Assembly: GCF_042100115.1 (NCBI RefSeq)
Contig: NC_091273.1
Span: 3,906,001-3,970,000 of the forward strand
Reading direction: 5' to 3'
Origin: Alternaria dauci
Lineage: Eukaryota; Ascomycota; Dothideomycetes; Pleosporales; Pleosporaceae
DNA: 64,000 nt
Made by a program: the position numbers and the translations under genes. Positions 54,694-64,000 of this stretch are shown here, piece by piece. Under the pieces are notes generated by a model, which made no database searches, was not told where the DNA came from, and saw only the letters and a list, made by a program, of their open reading frames with translations. The first letter of the stretch is position 1; each line of letters opens with the position of its first letter.

Positions 54694-56643
54694 CTAGCCT
54701 TCATCCGAGTCGACCACCATACTCTCGCCAAAAGCACTAAGATCTTCATCTGCTACCCCTTGTGCATGCCGTCTCCTACGACCTCGCCTGCCCGCAACGC
54801 GGTTCTGTTCAATCTCGCGCAGCTTGCCATTCATCTTTCGTTCGAGCTCTTCAATCTCTTCGTCTTCTTCCGCACCCTCGGCCATATCTGTGTGCCCGGA
54901 TTCAAGGAGCCTGCTCTCTGACTCGTTGATTTCCAGCGCGCGATTGAGGAGATCGGTAGCCATGGGGTCCTGGGGCGCGACAGCGAGGGCTTCGTGCAAG
55001 GTAACGATGGCATCCCAGGTTCGATTGAGATTGAGAAGCACTAGTGATTTCGCTGTGAAGACACTAGGATCCTTCATGCCATGGCGAAGTACCTCGTCGA
55101 ATGTCGCAAGTGCTTCGGTGAACTGGTCGCATTTTCGAAGTGCGTGCGCAAGGTTTATCCGTGTGGGTATCCAGGCATCTGGATCTGCTTCATTTTGTTC
55201 TGAGAAGGCTAGTGCGCGGCGAAAGAATTGTATAGCGTCTAGAAGCTGCCCTTCGTGGAAGTAGACAACGCCCATCTCGTTAAGAAGGCAGGGATCGTTC
55301 TCGCACAGATCATATGATGTCTTCAAGTATTCTCGTGACAGGCTGAGATTGTTCAACTGAAGGTTCTGCATACCGAGGAAAAGCTGTGGGAGATGCGAGC
55401 CCTGGAAGAGGCGTGCGGCGGTAGAGTAGGCGGAGATGGCTTGATCATGCTCTCCTTCTGCGGCAAAGGTATGCGCGAAACCTATCCACGCAGGGCCAAA
55501 GTGTGGGTCCATCATTGAGGACTTGGAGAAGTAGCGGCGTGCTTCGGCTATGCGACCGATGGCGAGATAGTAGGTACCAACAGCGAACCATGCGCATGGT
55601 TCTGAGGGATTCGTGTCCGCGAGCTCGTGCGCAAGCAGGAACAGAGTGTTCTTTTCCCCGAGCTCATGTAAGGATGCTATGTGTATAGGCATGATGTTGA
55701 AATTGTACTTGTCGTTGGCGAGGACGGCCGATGTGAGGGCGAGGGTGTCGCGGAAGCGGCAGAGGGTGAACATCAGGTCGGCTTTGGAGAGGACGATGTC
55801 TGGATTCTCGCCAAGACTGTAGTGAGTCGTGAGTGTCTCGGTCGCGTTGGCAAACTCCTCCGGTCTGGTGTACTTGGACAATCGTGTGGTGTAGAGCGTC
55901 TTTGTGAACGAAGCCGCCTCTTGCGAGAGCGAAGGGTTGTTTGTGACGTTGATGGTGTCGAAGTTGAGCGATTCCAAGAACTTCCACTCCTCCTCGGGGG
56001 CCATGAGCGAGTTGGACATGAGTGCATCAAAGGCTTCGAAGCATTGCACATCAATCTGCACGGCTGTCTTGTAGCACTCCTTGGCCCGATCGAAGGAATT
56101 CTGCTTCGCATAGCACACGCCTCTCAGGTAGCACATGCCTGCTTCCGACTTGATGTTGTTAACATCTTCCCGATCGCGCTCCTCGCTCGTCGGCAGGCGC
56201 TCGTTGCGCGAGCCGTTCTTGTTCTGTCGTGCGCCTGCCCGTGTGTTGACATCGACATGCCGCAGTTTGGTACGCGTGTTGCCTGGCGCGGAGATGAGAT
56301 GAGTCGGGTTCTTGTCGCCCAGTATGTTCAGGGCGTCTTCCAGTTTGCCCAGCTTGAGGGAGCAGTGCGCGGCGAGGTATCGACACTGGGGAGTGCGTTC
56401 GATGAGGTTTCCGCGTGCCAGGAGTGACTGCGTCCTGTTGTAGTTGCCGGTGGTGAAGTGTACCTGGGCTAGCCAGAATGCATCTTGGTCGTCGTCTGCA
56501 CTATCCCGTCAGCATGTGCGCAGATGCATACGTGCGGTCTTCATACCTGTCAGGGCCAGCAGTTTGTCTGCGACGAAGATGGCCGTGTCGTATTGGCAGC
56601 GATTGAGGGCTTCTTGGCGCCACTCACGAAGATACTTCTCCAT
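54694..56643 (-). CDS. CDC16: anaphase-promoting complex subunit Cdc16/Cut9 (APC6)
   Basis: Exons 56643-56547 and 56495-54694 (minus strand) give 632 residues. It is a TPR scaffold subunit of the APC/C ubiquitin ligase that drives anaphase and mitotic exit in the nucleus. The start MEKYLREWRQEALNRCQYDT and the splice into DDDQDAFWLAQVHFTTGNYN rebuild the N-terminal TPR dimer interface. A poorly conserved insert (about residues 95-140, Asn/Arg-rich) follows, then a long TPR array (for example CAWFAVGTYYLAIGRIAEAR, PAWIGFAHTFAAEGEHDQAI, CLLNEMGVVYFHEGQLLDAI). The C-terminal tail is acidic, then Arg-rich (GRRGRRRRHAQG), then acidic again. It is divergent from YJU2. Confidence 0.92.
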
Positions 56644-57006
56644 GGTTTTGCTATTGCATCGGACAGACTATGTCTGGGCAGGACGGCAGATTTCCCCAAA
56701 AGAATAACGTGTCTCTGGTCGAGGCTGCAGTTGGCGGCGGCGCGGTGTTGGTGCCAGGGTCGCGCCTGTCTGACGCGAGAGCACATGTTTGCGGGGTTCC
56801 TGCCGCAGCGGGCCGCCTTAGTCAGCCAAAAGTTCCGCTCCTCCAAGGCTGCCTTCACCCCATACGGAATCTCCGACACCCAACACCCACTACTACACCA
56901 CGACCGCATCACGCGACACATTCGCCCGTCCAACGCAGAACGCCTCTGTGTTGTAAAACTATCGTCCCGAACCCCGATCCACGTCGATTTCGCGTAATCC
57001 GCCGCC
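56644..57006. promoter_or_regulatory. shared divergent promoter CDC16/YJU2
   Basis: The 363 bp between two start codons on opposite strands must hold both promoters. Open frames on both strands are shadows of low quality. No TATA box was recognised. Confidence 0.5.
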
Positions 57007-57870
57007 ATGTCTGAACGAAAAGTGCTCACCAAGTACTACCCGCCAGACTTCGACCCCTCGAAGATCACGCGTCAACGCGGTCCTAAGAATGCCGGCCCCA
57101 AGCTGATGACTGTGCGCCTCATGGCCCCATTCTCCATGAAGTGCACTCACTGCGGCGAGTTCATCTACAAAGGACGCAAGTTCAACGCGCGCAAAGAGAC
57201 GACGGATGAAAAGTACTACAACATTGCCATATTTCGCTTCTACATTCGGTGCACGCGATGCTCTGGCGAGATCACCTTCAAGACCGACCCCAAAAACATG
57301 GACTACGAATGCGAGCGTGGCGCAAAGAGGAACTTTGAGCCATGGAGGGAGGCCAAGCTAAACGAGGAGACCGAAGAAGAGCGCTTGGATCGCATCGAGA
57401 GAGAGGAAGCGGAGCGCGATGCGATGAAGGAACTCGAATCAAAAGTCCACGATGCGAAGACAGAGATGGCCATTGCAGATGCTCTAGACGAGATCCGCTC
57501 CAGAAACGCAAGACTGGAGAAGGCAGAACGCGAAGGCACAAAAACCGATGTCCCGCCCGATGCGGCCGACGAGCGACGGAAGAAGCAAGAGGAAGAGGAT
57601 GCAGAGGCGGCACGACAAGCATTCGCAAACCGGAGCATGCCTGACATCGGCGAGGAAACAATCGATGAAGACATGTTCGACGCGCCTATCGAGGTACCTG
57701 TGGCCACAACCTTTACCAAGAAACCAAAGGAGAAGAAAGACTTCAGCGCTGCACTAGGGATTAAAAAGAAGACACCTGCATCGGCTCCTGCGCCTCAGAC
57801 CAAACCTGCTGCGCCACCCTCAAAATTATCCACCATGCTTGTTGCTGGCTACGACAGCGATGATGATTGA
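57007..57870 (+). CDS. YJU2: pre-mRNA splicing factor Yju2 (CWC16 family)
   Basis: A single exon of 287 residues. Yju2 binds the spliceosome before step 1 and stabilises the branch helix. The N-terminus MSERKVLTKYYPPDFDPSKI is characteristic, followed by the zinc-binding core MKCTHCGEFIYKGRKFNARK and RFYIRCTRCSGEITFKTD, which supply four cysteines. A long charged helix (residues about 115-215) predicts a coiled coil. The C-terminus is Lys/Pro/Ala-rich and ends GYDSDDD, as in many fungal orthologs. The MSERKVL start separates it from the related CCDC130/CWC16B branch. Confidence 0.93.
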   Translation: MSERKVLTKYYPPDFDPSKITRQRGPKNAGPKLMTVRLMAPFSMKCTHCGEFIYKGRKFNARKETTDEKYYNIAIFRFYIRCTRCSGEITFKTDPKNMDYECERGAKRNFEPWREAKLNEETEEERLDRIEREEAERDAMKELESKVHDAKTEMAIADALDEIRSRNARLEKAEREGTKTDVPPDAADERRKKQEEEDAEAARQAFANRSMPDIGEETIDEDMFDAPIEVPVATTFTKKPKEKKDFSAALGIKKKTPASAPAPQTKPAAPPSKLSTMLVAGYDSDDD

Positions 57871-58420
57871 GCCACTTCGGGAAAGACTGTCTCAAATATT
57901 CCCGCAACAACAAAGCGAGGCACACAAACCACAACACCGTGCTGCACTACGCTTTTTCCAATCACATTCATGCGCAATCCTTGTAATACTGATGATCATG
58001 CGGAAGGCCGCTAGGATCTTAGGTACCCCAGAGCATGGTTAGTTGTTTCAGTAACCAACGAAGAAAGTTTCACGAGCTTATTGTTATAGTCAGTCGCAAC
58101 GTTATTATTGCACTGCATTTGTCCGAACTGCCGAGGCTGGTCCAAATAGCGCCTTGGAAACCGGTAGCGCCGGAGAAATGCCACAACCTTCGTATACAAC
58201 TCTACTCTAACCCCACACCCGCTTGCTAAACTTGGATTTGTTGAAGTAATGACGAATTTTCCCCGCAAATGTGTCCGGTTCCCTGACTTGATGCTTCTGA
58301 TACCACCGAGACCTGGATGCCTTGCCCCCTTGGGAGGGAAAGCCGTTGCGGAATCCTCGGGACATGGTACCTTGGACGGACCGCGTAGCAGGGCTATATG
58401 AGCACATGTCCTGAGAGCTC
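57871..58420. other. intergenic
   Basis: No gene supported on the plus strand. A 339-codon minus-strand frame (58011-59030) is antisense to the GH43 gene and starts in it; it is rejected. Confidence 0.5.
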
Positions 58421-58428
58421 TATAAATT
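58421..58428 (+). promoter_or_regulatory. probable TATA box of the GH43 gene
   Basis: tataaatt, 64 bp before the start codon at 58485, in good position for a core promoter. Confidence 0.5.
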
Positions 58429-58484
58429 GTCACTGCAGCCTTTCTTCCACTCGTCACCTCCGGAATTACTGAACTTCGCTCACG

Positions 58485-59577
58485 ATGCGTCTTCTCGCTT
58501 TGTGCACCCTGCTTCCTAGCATCCTTGCTCTTCCATCTCAGACTCTCGACTTCGCAAGATACGGCATAGCGCCACGTGCCGATCCGTCCCTCACAAACTA
58601 CCTTGGCGTCTTCTTCCTCGGTGACAAACCTTCTGTCTACTTTTACCTTTCTAATGGCAACAATGCGAACTCCATGGTTCCCATGAATAAGGGTCAACCT
58701 GTTATAATTCCTACAAAAGGTACTCAAGGCGTTCGTGATCCAGCTATCATATCTGGCGGAGCAGCGGAAGCTGGCAAAAAGTGGTACATCATTGGCACAG
58801 ACCTTGACATTGGCAAGACAACGTGGGATGCATCCCAACGTACGGGCTCTCGCGGAATCTTCGTTTGGGAGTCTACCGATCTTGTAACATGGACCAACGA
58901 GCGCCTTGTGACCGTTGAAGATTCCACAGCTGGTATGGTGTGGGCACCCAGTGCCATCTGGGACCAAGCCAAAGGCCAGTACTTTGTTCACTGGGCTAGC
59001 AAGTTCTACCCTACTTCCGACCCGCAACATACCGGTGCACCTTCGTCCATCCGGATCCGTTACGCGTACACCAAAGACTTCAAGACCTTCAGTGCGCCCC
59101 AGGACTATATCAACCGATCACCCACCAATATCATCGATCAGGAGTTCCTCGACCTAGGAAACAATGCATACGCGCGCTTTCTGAAGGATGAAAGTGCAAA
59201 GACTGTTTTTACTGAAATCTCTACCAACGGACTGTTTGGTACCTGGTCTAGGCCTGCAGGTGCCAATGCTATCATCGCTTCCGGTGTTGAAGGTTAGTCA
59301 TGTCTCTATAGAAGTTGGTGATGAGACAAACACTGACCTCGTATACCCAACTATAGGTCCTGCGCCTTACTGGGACAATCAAGTTGCTGGCAAGGCGCAT
59401 CTATTGCTTGACTACTACGGAGCAGACGGATACAGACCTTACGAAAGTACTGATGTGAAGAGTGGCAAATGGACAGCGAGTGACCGGAGTGCTTGGCCTC
59501 AGAACTTGAGGCACGGGAGCGTTCTGGGCGTCAATGCGACACAGGTTGAGGCCTTGAGGAAGAAGTGGGGTGTATAA
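58485..59577 (+). CDS. GH43-family glycoside hydrolase (arabinan/arabinoxylan-active type)
   Basis: Exons 58485-59292 and 59357-59577 give 342 residues. A signal peptide (MRLLALCTLLPSILALPSQT) leads a five-bladed propeller-like domain. Candidate catalytic acids are the Asp in GVRDPAII, the Asp in IIDQEFLDLGN and E269 in the VEGP motif, the expected general acid. The 64-nt intron begins one base after the codon of E269, so correct splicing is needed to give EGP. It should remove arabinose or xylose side groups or cut arabinan outside the cell; the substrate cannot be fixed. The N-terminal catalytic base is the least certain residue, because the usual Asp-Pro near the start is not obvious. Confidence 0.88.
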
Positions 59578-60969
59578 GGCCATAAGTGTCGTGCTAGGTT
59601 GATATTCTGGATGGATCTTTGCATTCACTTAGTTGCGGGAAAGACAGCCTTGTTCATCGTATCGCATGATGGCACCCGCCCTGTCCCCACGCTTACAGGC
59701 TGTTGGGGTTTAGCAAATACGCCTGGATTCGATCCGGCTTCTTCGTTTTCTTCCAACCCCACGACTCGGACTCGTTGTTCATTATGAAGTTCCTTTTCCA
59801 TTGCTGTCTTGCCGGCCTCGTTAGCTGTGGCAAGTAGTATTACACTCAACTCGGACCGATAACACGGGCGTGTCTCGACGGTGACGGTCAGCACGCACAG
59901 ACCGACAAATATTGTAATTTTGTAAGGCCACATCAGATGCAGATCCGTGTTTCGCACTAATGAACGGGCCGAACCATTGATTCGAGTCGAAGCATAGCGA
60001 TGGATCAACGATCATTCCAGACAAGGATGGGAAGATTCCTGAGGTATCGAAGCAGCATTGCGAGGTGGATGAGAAGATGCACAAGGTCAGACATGTCTGG
60101 TCCTATTGATTCGGTATCATGTCGCAGGCCAGTCTCGATGATAGGAGACTGAAATGATCATGACCTCAGAGATCTTTAGTACTGAGGTTGAGGGGATCAT
60201 CATACTAACGACTTTACAAGCATAGCAGAGACTAAGCCCTAAAAGTGGCTTGGAACGGATTTCATTACCGAGGACGAAATCGGAGCCGAAACTGAATCTA
60301 CTTTGGCGCTTGTTGAGACATCTTCCTCTACTCTTTCGCCTAAAGCTCCATTTGAATCACTGTCTCAGGACATTGCCTACGCCGTGTCTTTCAAGTCCGT
60401 GCAACGACTTCGAGGCCGACCACTTCCTTCTGCAGCGGGAACGGCAACCCGACGGTGACAGTTCTGTATTGAATATTCAAACACAACAGGATGGCGGCTA
60501 TCTTTTCATGGACCTGCTCCTCTCCTCTGCGACGAAAAGCACGCGCTACTAATGTCAGGTTCGATGACACTCCTGGTTATCCGATGGAACAGACAAGGCA
60601 GCAAGGAGCATCGTGAATAGGAGGAATCCGGTTAGGTTACACAAGATTTGGACAAAGTCTCGATGCGAATACGTGTATGAAATGACGTAGCAACGTCTGT
60701 TGAGGCCTGGTAGACACCAGAGTGGTCCTAGCGCGCTTTCTCAGGCACCCGGGCGACTGGATATGATGTTCTCTCACCTCCAATGCAGATCGCAAATCCC
60801 GCAATGAACGGAGTGGCTCCTTCCTATGAACTCTTGTAATCACCGCATTCTGCCACGCTGACCCCCAGTCGCTAATCTAGTCTAGCTCGGTCCTCTAGCA
60901 AAGACCAAAGCTGATTTCATCTTTGCACCTTCACGCCAAGTTCCATCAACAACGTTTCAACCCACCAGT
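59578..60969. other. intergenic with a possible decayed gene
   Basis: No intact gene in 1.4 kb. At 60250-60552 two overlapping plus-strand frames each read protein-like sequence in turn (TDFITEDEIGAETESTLALV in one, CNDFEADHFLLQRERQPDGD in another), as if one gene had suffered frameshifts. Evidence is weak. Confidence 0.35.
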
Positions 60970-62342
60970 ATGAGGCTCACGCGTATTATTCTATTTGCGG
61001 GTCTCATCTCTCTCGGCGCGACTGAGCCTTCGCACAATCTCACCAATGTCGACCTCGAAAATCTCGAGTACCGAAACCTTACCCTGAGCGCAAGAGGCGA
61101 CAGCGACGACTCACCATCTGACGACTCACCATCTCCCGCCCTCCGTCCCGCTGACGATGAGCTCTGGTATAATTCTAAGTGTCGAGGGGCGAAGTTGATG
61201 TTGGCAACTACTCAAAACCCACCAGAAGCCGAGCGGTTCATCAGTCCCTTAGCATCTCCTTGGGATGGCGAAATGAGGCACGAGCTTGCCATGTGGGGTT
61301 ATAAAGAAGGAACAAAAAGCCCCGATGATTTCACATTCGGAGCGATTCAACCACTGCTAGATTCAATGGGAATATCCACACAGATATCGCTTTATGGAGG
61401 ACCTAACTACTGTTACTCGGTGTATCATGCCGATAGCGACATTGTTGAAAGAGATCCATACGGAAACCTGCCACCCGTTTCAGATCAGCACTATACTGTC
61501 AATGGTAGGAGATACCGAGTAAGGACATAGCAAGCAATGCTACTGACGTCCCTGCACATCCTACTGACGATTTCTTCTCATCTAGGTCACGGGCGCACAT
61601 TCGACCATGATTATGAATCATGAATCCGGTTACATACTTTTCGTTTCCCGCAGCTCTCCCGAGCAAGAAGCGCGCGAAACATGGGGACTACAAGAGGAAG
61701 ATCCTGTTCCGCTTGATGAGTTACCGGCTCTTCGTGCGAGCTCCGACATAGCATGGGCTTTTTGGAAGCGAACAACTGATACACTGGGGAAGATTGCTTT
61801 CTTCGCGTCTTTGCTCATTACAAATAGCGAAACAGAAAAGGTCATCGATAGGGTGCTGGAACGCAGGACGATGACGGTCGTGCCAGTTTGGCCGGGTATG
61901 CTTGTCGACGTTACGTCCGAAGATTACTTAGCTTTGTTGGGTATGTTCTTATTACTCGCTTCTGATGTCGCTAAATCGGTGTCTTTCATACGTCAAGCTC
62001 TGGATAGTACTAACGATGCATTTCTGTTCAGGAACTCCCAATGGTCGAGGTGTAGGATACTTCCTTGCTCAGCACAAGGCGCAGATTGGCGGCAATCTCT
62101 ACGTCAAAGCCATCCGAATCTACCGTGCGCGAGAGACTTCGTGGCTATCTAACATGATCTTCATTGTTGGCTGGGCACCTTCCCCACCGCCACCTGTACC
62201 GAACGATCCGATAGAGGTTTTGGTACCGCCTATTGCTTCTCGTATGGAGGATTTCATCGACATGTATGGAAATGGAGTGACGAAGAGAAGCGATGATGGA
62301 AAGAATCTTGTGAGGAATCACAAAATTTGGATAAAATTGTAA
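60970..62342 (+). CDS. secreted protein, paralog A of a tandem pair, unknown family
   Basis: Exons 60970-61518, 61586-61940 and 62032-62342 give 404 residues; all phases close. MRLTRIILFAGLISLGATEP is a signal peptide. A short acidic Ser/Asp repeat (DSDDSPSDDSPSPA) precedes the folded part, which begins PADDELWYNSKCRG and shows LYGGPNYCYSVYH, LPALRASSDIAWAFW, VWPGM, YLALLGTPNG and GYFLAQHKAQIG. The C-terminal region is Pro-rich (PSPPPPVPND) and ends in a basic tail. I recognise no catalytic motif or named domain. It is clearly homologous to the gene starting at 62718. Gene structures differ: intron 61519-61585 is absent from the partner, while the phase-1 intron after YLALL is shared. Confidence 0.8.
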
Positions 62343-62717
62343 TCGAGCGACTGTTGCGCGGTTCTCCGCGTATAATGTACCCTTGGACGTCTTTGTTCTA
62401 TCGTGTAGCTAAGTCATGAGGGAAATGCTAGTTTAAAAGTCGTTTTGTCATGTTTTTGGGACCTCAAGCCGACCTCACATTGCTCTCGGTCCGTGAAAGC
62501 TCGTGACCTTGACTGTCTTCTTTGCTATAGCAAAGCTTCTAGCGTTATCCATGCGCTTTCACTCTGAGTACAAACGGCGAGAGCATGGAGCTCTTCTCGC
62601 TTGAACAGCATTTGTGGGTCGCTGCATGACCAAATTTGGCAACTTTCTCACACTCTCTCACCTCCTCCATACACGATCTCACGGCGCAACTTCCACGACC
62701 AAATCCCGGCCCCTAAC
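62343..62717. promoter_or_regulatory. intergenic between tandem paralogs
   Basis: The 375 bp hold the terminator of paralog A and promoter of paralog B. A CT-rich run (tctcacactctctcacctcctcc) near 62645-62667 is typical of fungal promoters. The partner frame is open upstream to 62601, but the signal peptide points to ATG 62718. Confidence 0.5.
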
Positions 62718-64000
62718 ATGCGAACCATTTCAATTACATGTCTCAACGCACTCTTTGGCCTGGTTGTAGGCGAGATTTCATTGCTTTGTCCAAGCGAAAC
62801 GCAACCCGATGTCTCTTGCTCCAATGTTGAAGATAGTCGTAGCATAGTCAAAAGAGCGCCACCTCTTGGCCCAGCTGACGACTTCTTATGGCAGACTTGT
62901 GGCTGCCGCGGCCAGAAGCTCCAACTACTAGATACGCTCGATCCTGTCCACGCCGCCAGATTCGTCACTCCACTGAACAGCCCATGGACTGGTACCCTCG
63001 AAAACGAACTCAAGACCTGGGGTTACAGGGATAACAGCGCAAACGATGATATACAAGACTTGTGCGACTTCACTATGAAGCCGATGTTCGAAGCTGCCCT
63101 CAAGGCCCTGGGAATCGGTGCAGGAAGTGCACAGTATGGCGGACCAAACAAGTGTTTCTCTTACGTCCACCGGGAAGGCCCTGCAGTCCATCTGTTACCA
63201 AATGGCCAGATGCCGCCCAGAGAACAACAACGTTATACCGTTGACGGAGTTAGCTACAGGGTTACAAACGCGTATTACACCATAGGCATCAACGCGCGGG
63301 ATGGTGTCATCCATCTCATCAACCGCAAGTCACCGGAATCTGCGGCCAAAAATCTGTGGAAAGTTGATAATGTTGCAAAGAACGAGCTACCGGCGCTGAG
63401 GTCGAGTTCAGATATAGCCTGGGGCCTGTGGGAGACGATGAGCCCTGGCAACTTGGGTAATATCAACTACATATTCTCTCACCAAGTTGTCAACAGAGAA
63501 ACTCAGCAGATCGTCTTGAGGGCTCTGGATGGTGAATCACTCAAAACTTGGCCAGGGACTGAGTTCGTAGCTGGAGAATCCTCTGAATATTGGGCTTTGT
63601 TAGGTAAATCACGCACCCACATTGATACTGCACAGTACTGACAAGTTGGATCTAGGATCTCCAAATGGCAAGTATCCTTGTACGAATTGCATTTGAGATA
63701 TGTACTGACTTCGTATACCCACATTCTAGGTATAGCAGTGGGCTACCTTTTAGGGCAACACAAACCTCAGATCGGCCACAACAGATTTGTTTCCAGTATA
63801 CACGTCTTCCAGGGCGCACCAGCGCACCCAATGTTGCCGGGCGGCGTCTGGCCGTGGTTGTGTTTCGTTATCAAACCGGCACCTTTTCCAGCACCGGAAC
63901 CCCCAGACGAGGTCATGGGCGGGGGAACCAGTTTGGCGCTCGGTAAACGCGATCTTGTGGGTGGAGGGCTAGTGGTAGAGCGATCCGAAGACGGGAAGAA
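62718..64000 (+). CDS. secreted protein, paralog B of a tandem pair, cut by the window end
   Basis: Exons 62718-63603, 63656-63679 (24 nt) and 63730 to the window end give about 394 residues without a stop. MRTISITCLNALFGLVVGEI is a signal peptide. The body matches paralog A: PADDFLWQTCGCRG, QYGGPNKCFSYVH, LPALRSSSDIAWGLW, WPGTEFVAGES, YWALLG, SPNG and GYLLGQHKPQIG. The first intron (63604-63655) is at the same site and phase as in A. The 24-nt micro-exon and second intron (63680-63729, CTGAC branch site) are specific to B; an acceptor at tatag (63735) would change one or two residues. By comparison with A only about ten residues lie beyond the window. Confidence 0.75.

Noticed and set aside
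58011..59030. 339-codon minus-strand open frame
   Set aside because: Antisense to the GH43 gene, which has signal peptide, motifs and intron support.
60970..64000. Resemblance of the secreted pair to ADP-ribosylating enterotoxin-like fungal proteins
   Set aside because: Tandem secreted proteins of this size raised the idea, but the expected N-terminal Arg-containing NAD motif and STS/ExE motifs are not visible.
1..64000. tRNA, rRNA and CRISPR features
   Set aside because: No cloverleaf with A and B boxes, no rRNA-like block and no regularly spaced direct repeats were found by eye; a tRNA scan would be decisive.

Overview
The window is a gene-dense stretch of a filamentous ascomycete nuclear genome, most likely a dothideomycete of the Pleosporales type. 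This is inferred from many short introns (about 47-60 nt, GT..AG, often with a CTAAC/CTGAC-like branch site), fungal-specific families (MET12-type MTHFR, Ist2-type anoctamin, CHY zinc finger protein, DUF2293), small secreted proteins, plant cell wall hydrolases, and an AT-rich inverted-repeat element that looks RIP-mutated. Species cannot be named from sequence alone. All exon coordinates were built by hand: splice sites were accepted only when the reading phase closed and the joined protein matched the family or was collinear.

Region 1 (1-25 kb) is mostly conserved housekeeping: the end of a Cyk3-like cytokinesis gene, cytosolic glutamyl-tRNA synthetase, a small secreted orphan, a GFA/CENP-V domain protein, a large inositol polyphosphate 5-phosphatase with an N-terminal beta-propeller, a CHY zinc finger protein, proteasome alpha-4 divergent from D-2-hydroxyglutarate dehydrogenase, a secreted-type amidohydrolase, MET12-type methylenetetrahydrofolate reductase, and the divergent pair SF3a60/Prp9 and eIF4AIII/Fal1, both pre-mRNA processing factors.

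Region 2 (24-44 kb) is accessory in character. It holds two conserved-looking unknowns (one single-pass membrane protein), an HSPA12-like Hsp70 ATPase, a secreted protein, three to four small helical orphan proteins in under 3 kb, a small CGH-motif cysteine protein, a Na+/Ca2+ exchanger, a broken J-domain gene, and a 708-bp element with 39-bp perfect terminal inverted repeats and an AT-rich, RIP-like core.

Region 3 (44-64 kb) mixes secreted and housekeeping genes: a conserved unknown, a 67-residue cysteine-rich secreted protein with a tandemly duplicated leader, a 202-bp hAT-like MITE with 8-bp target duplication, a GH10 xylanase, an Ist2/anoctamin, a DUF2293 protein, the divergent pair APC/C subunit Cdc16/Cut9 and splicing factor Yju2, a GH43 enzyme, and two tandem paralogous secreted proteins of unknown function, the second cut by the window end.

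The GH10, GH43 and several small secreted proteins suggest a plant-associated or saprotrophic lifestyle. No tRNA, rRNA, CRISPR array or biosynthetic gene cluster was recognised. The best candidates for undescribed biology are the secreted paralog pair at 60970-64000, the small helical orphan cluster at 32.9-35.5 kb, and the cysteine-rich secreted protein at 47219.
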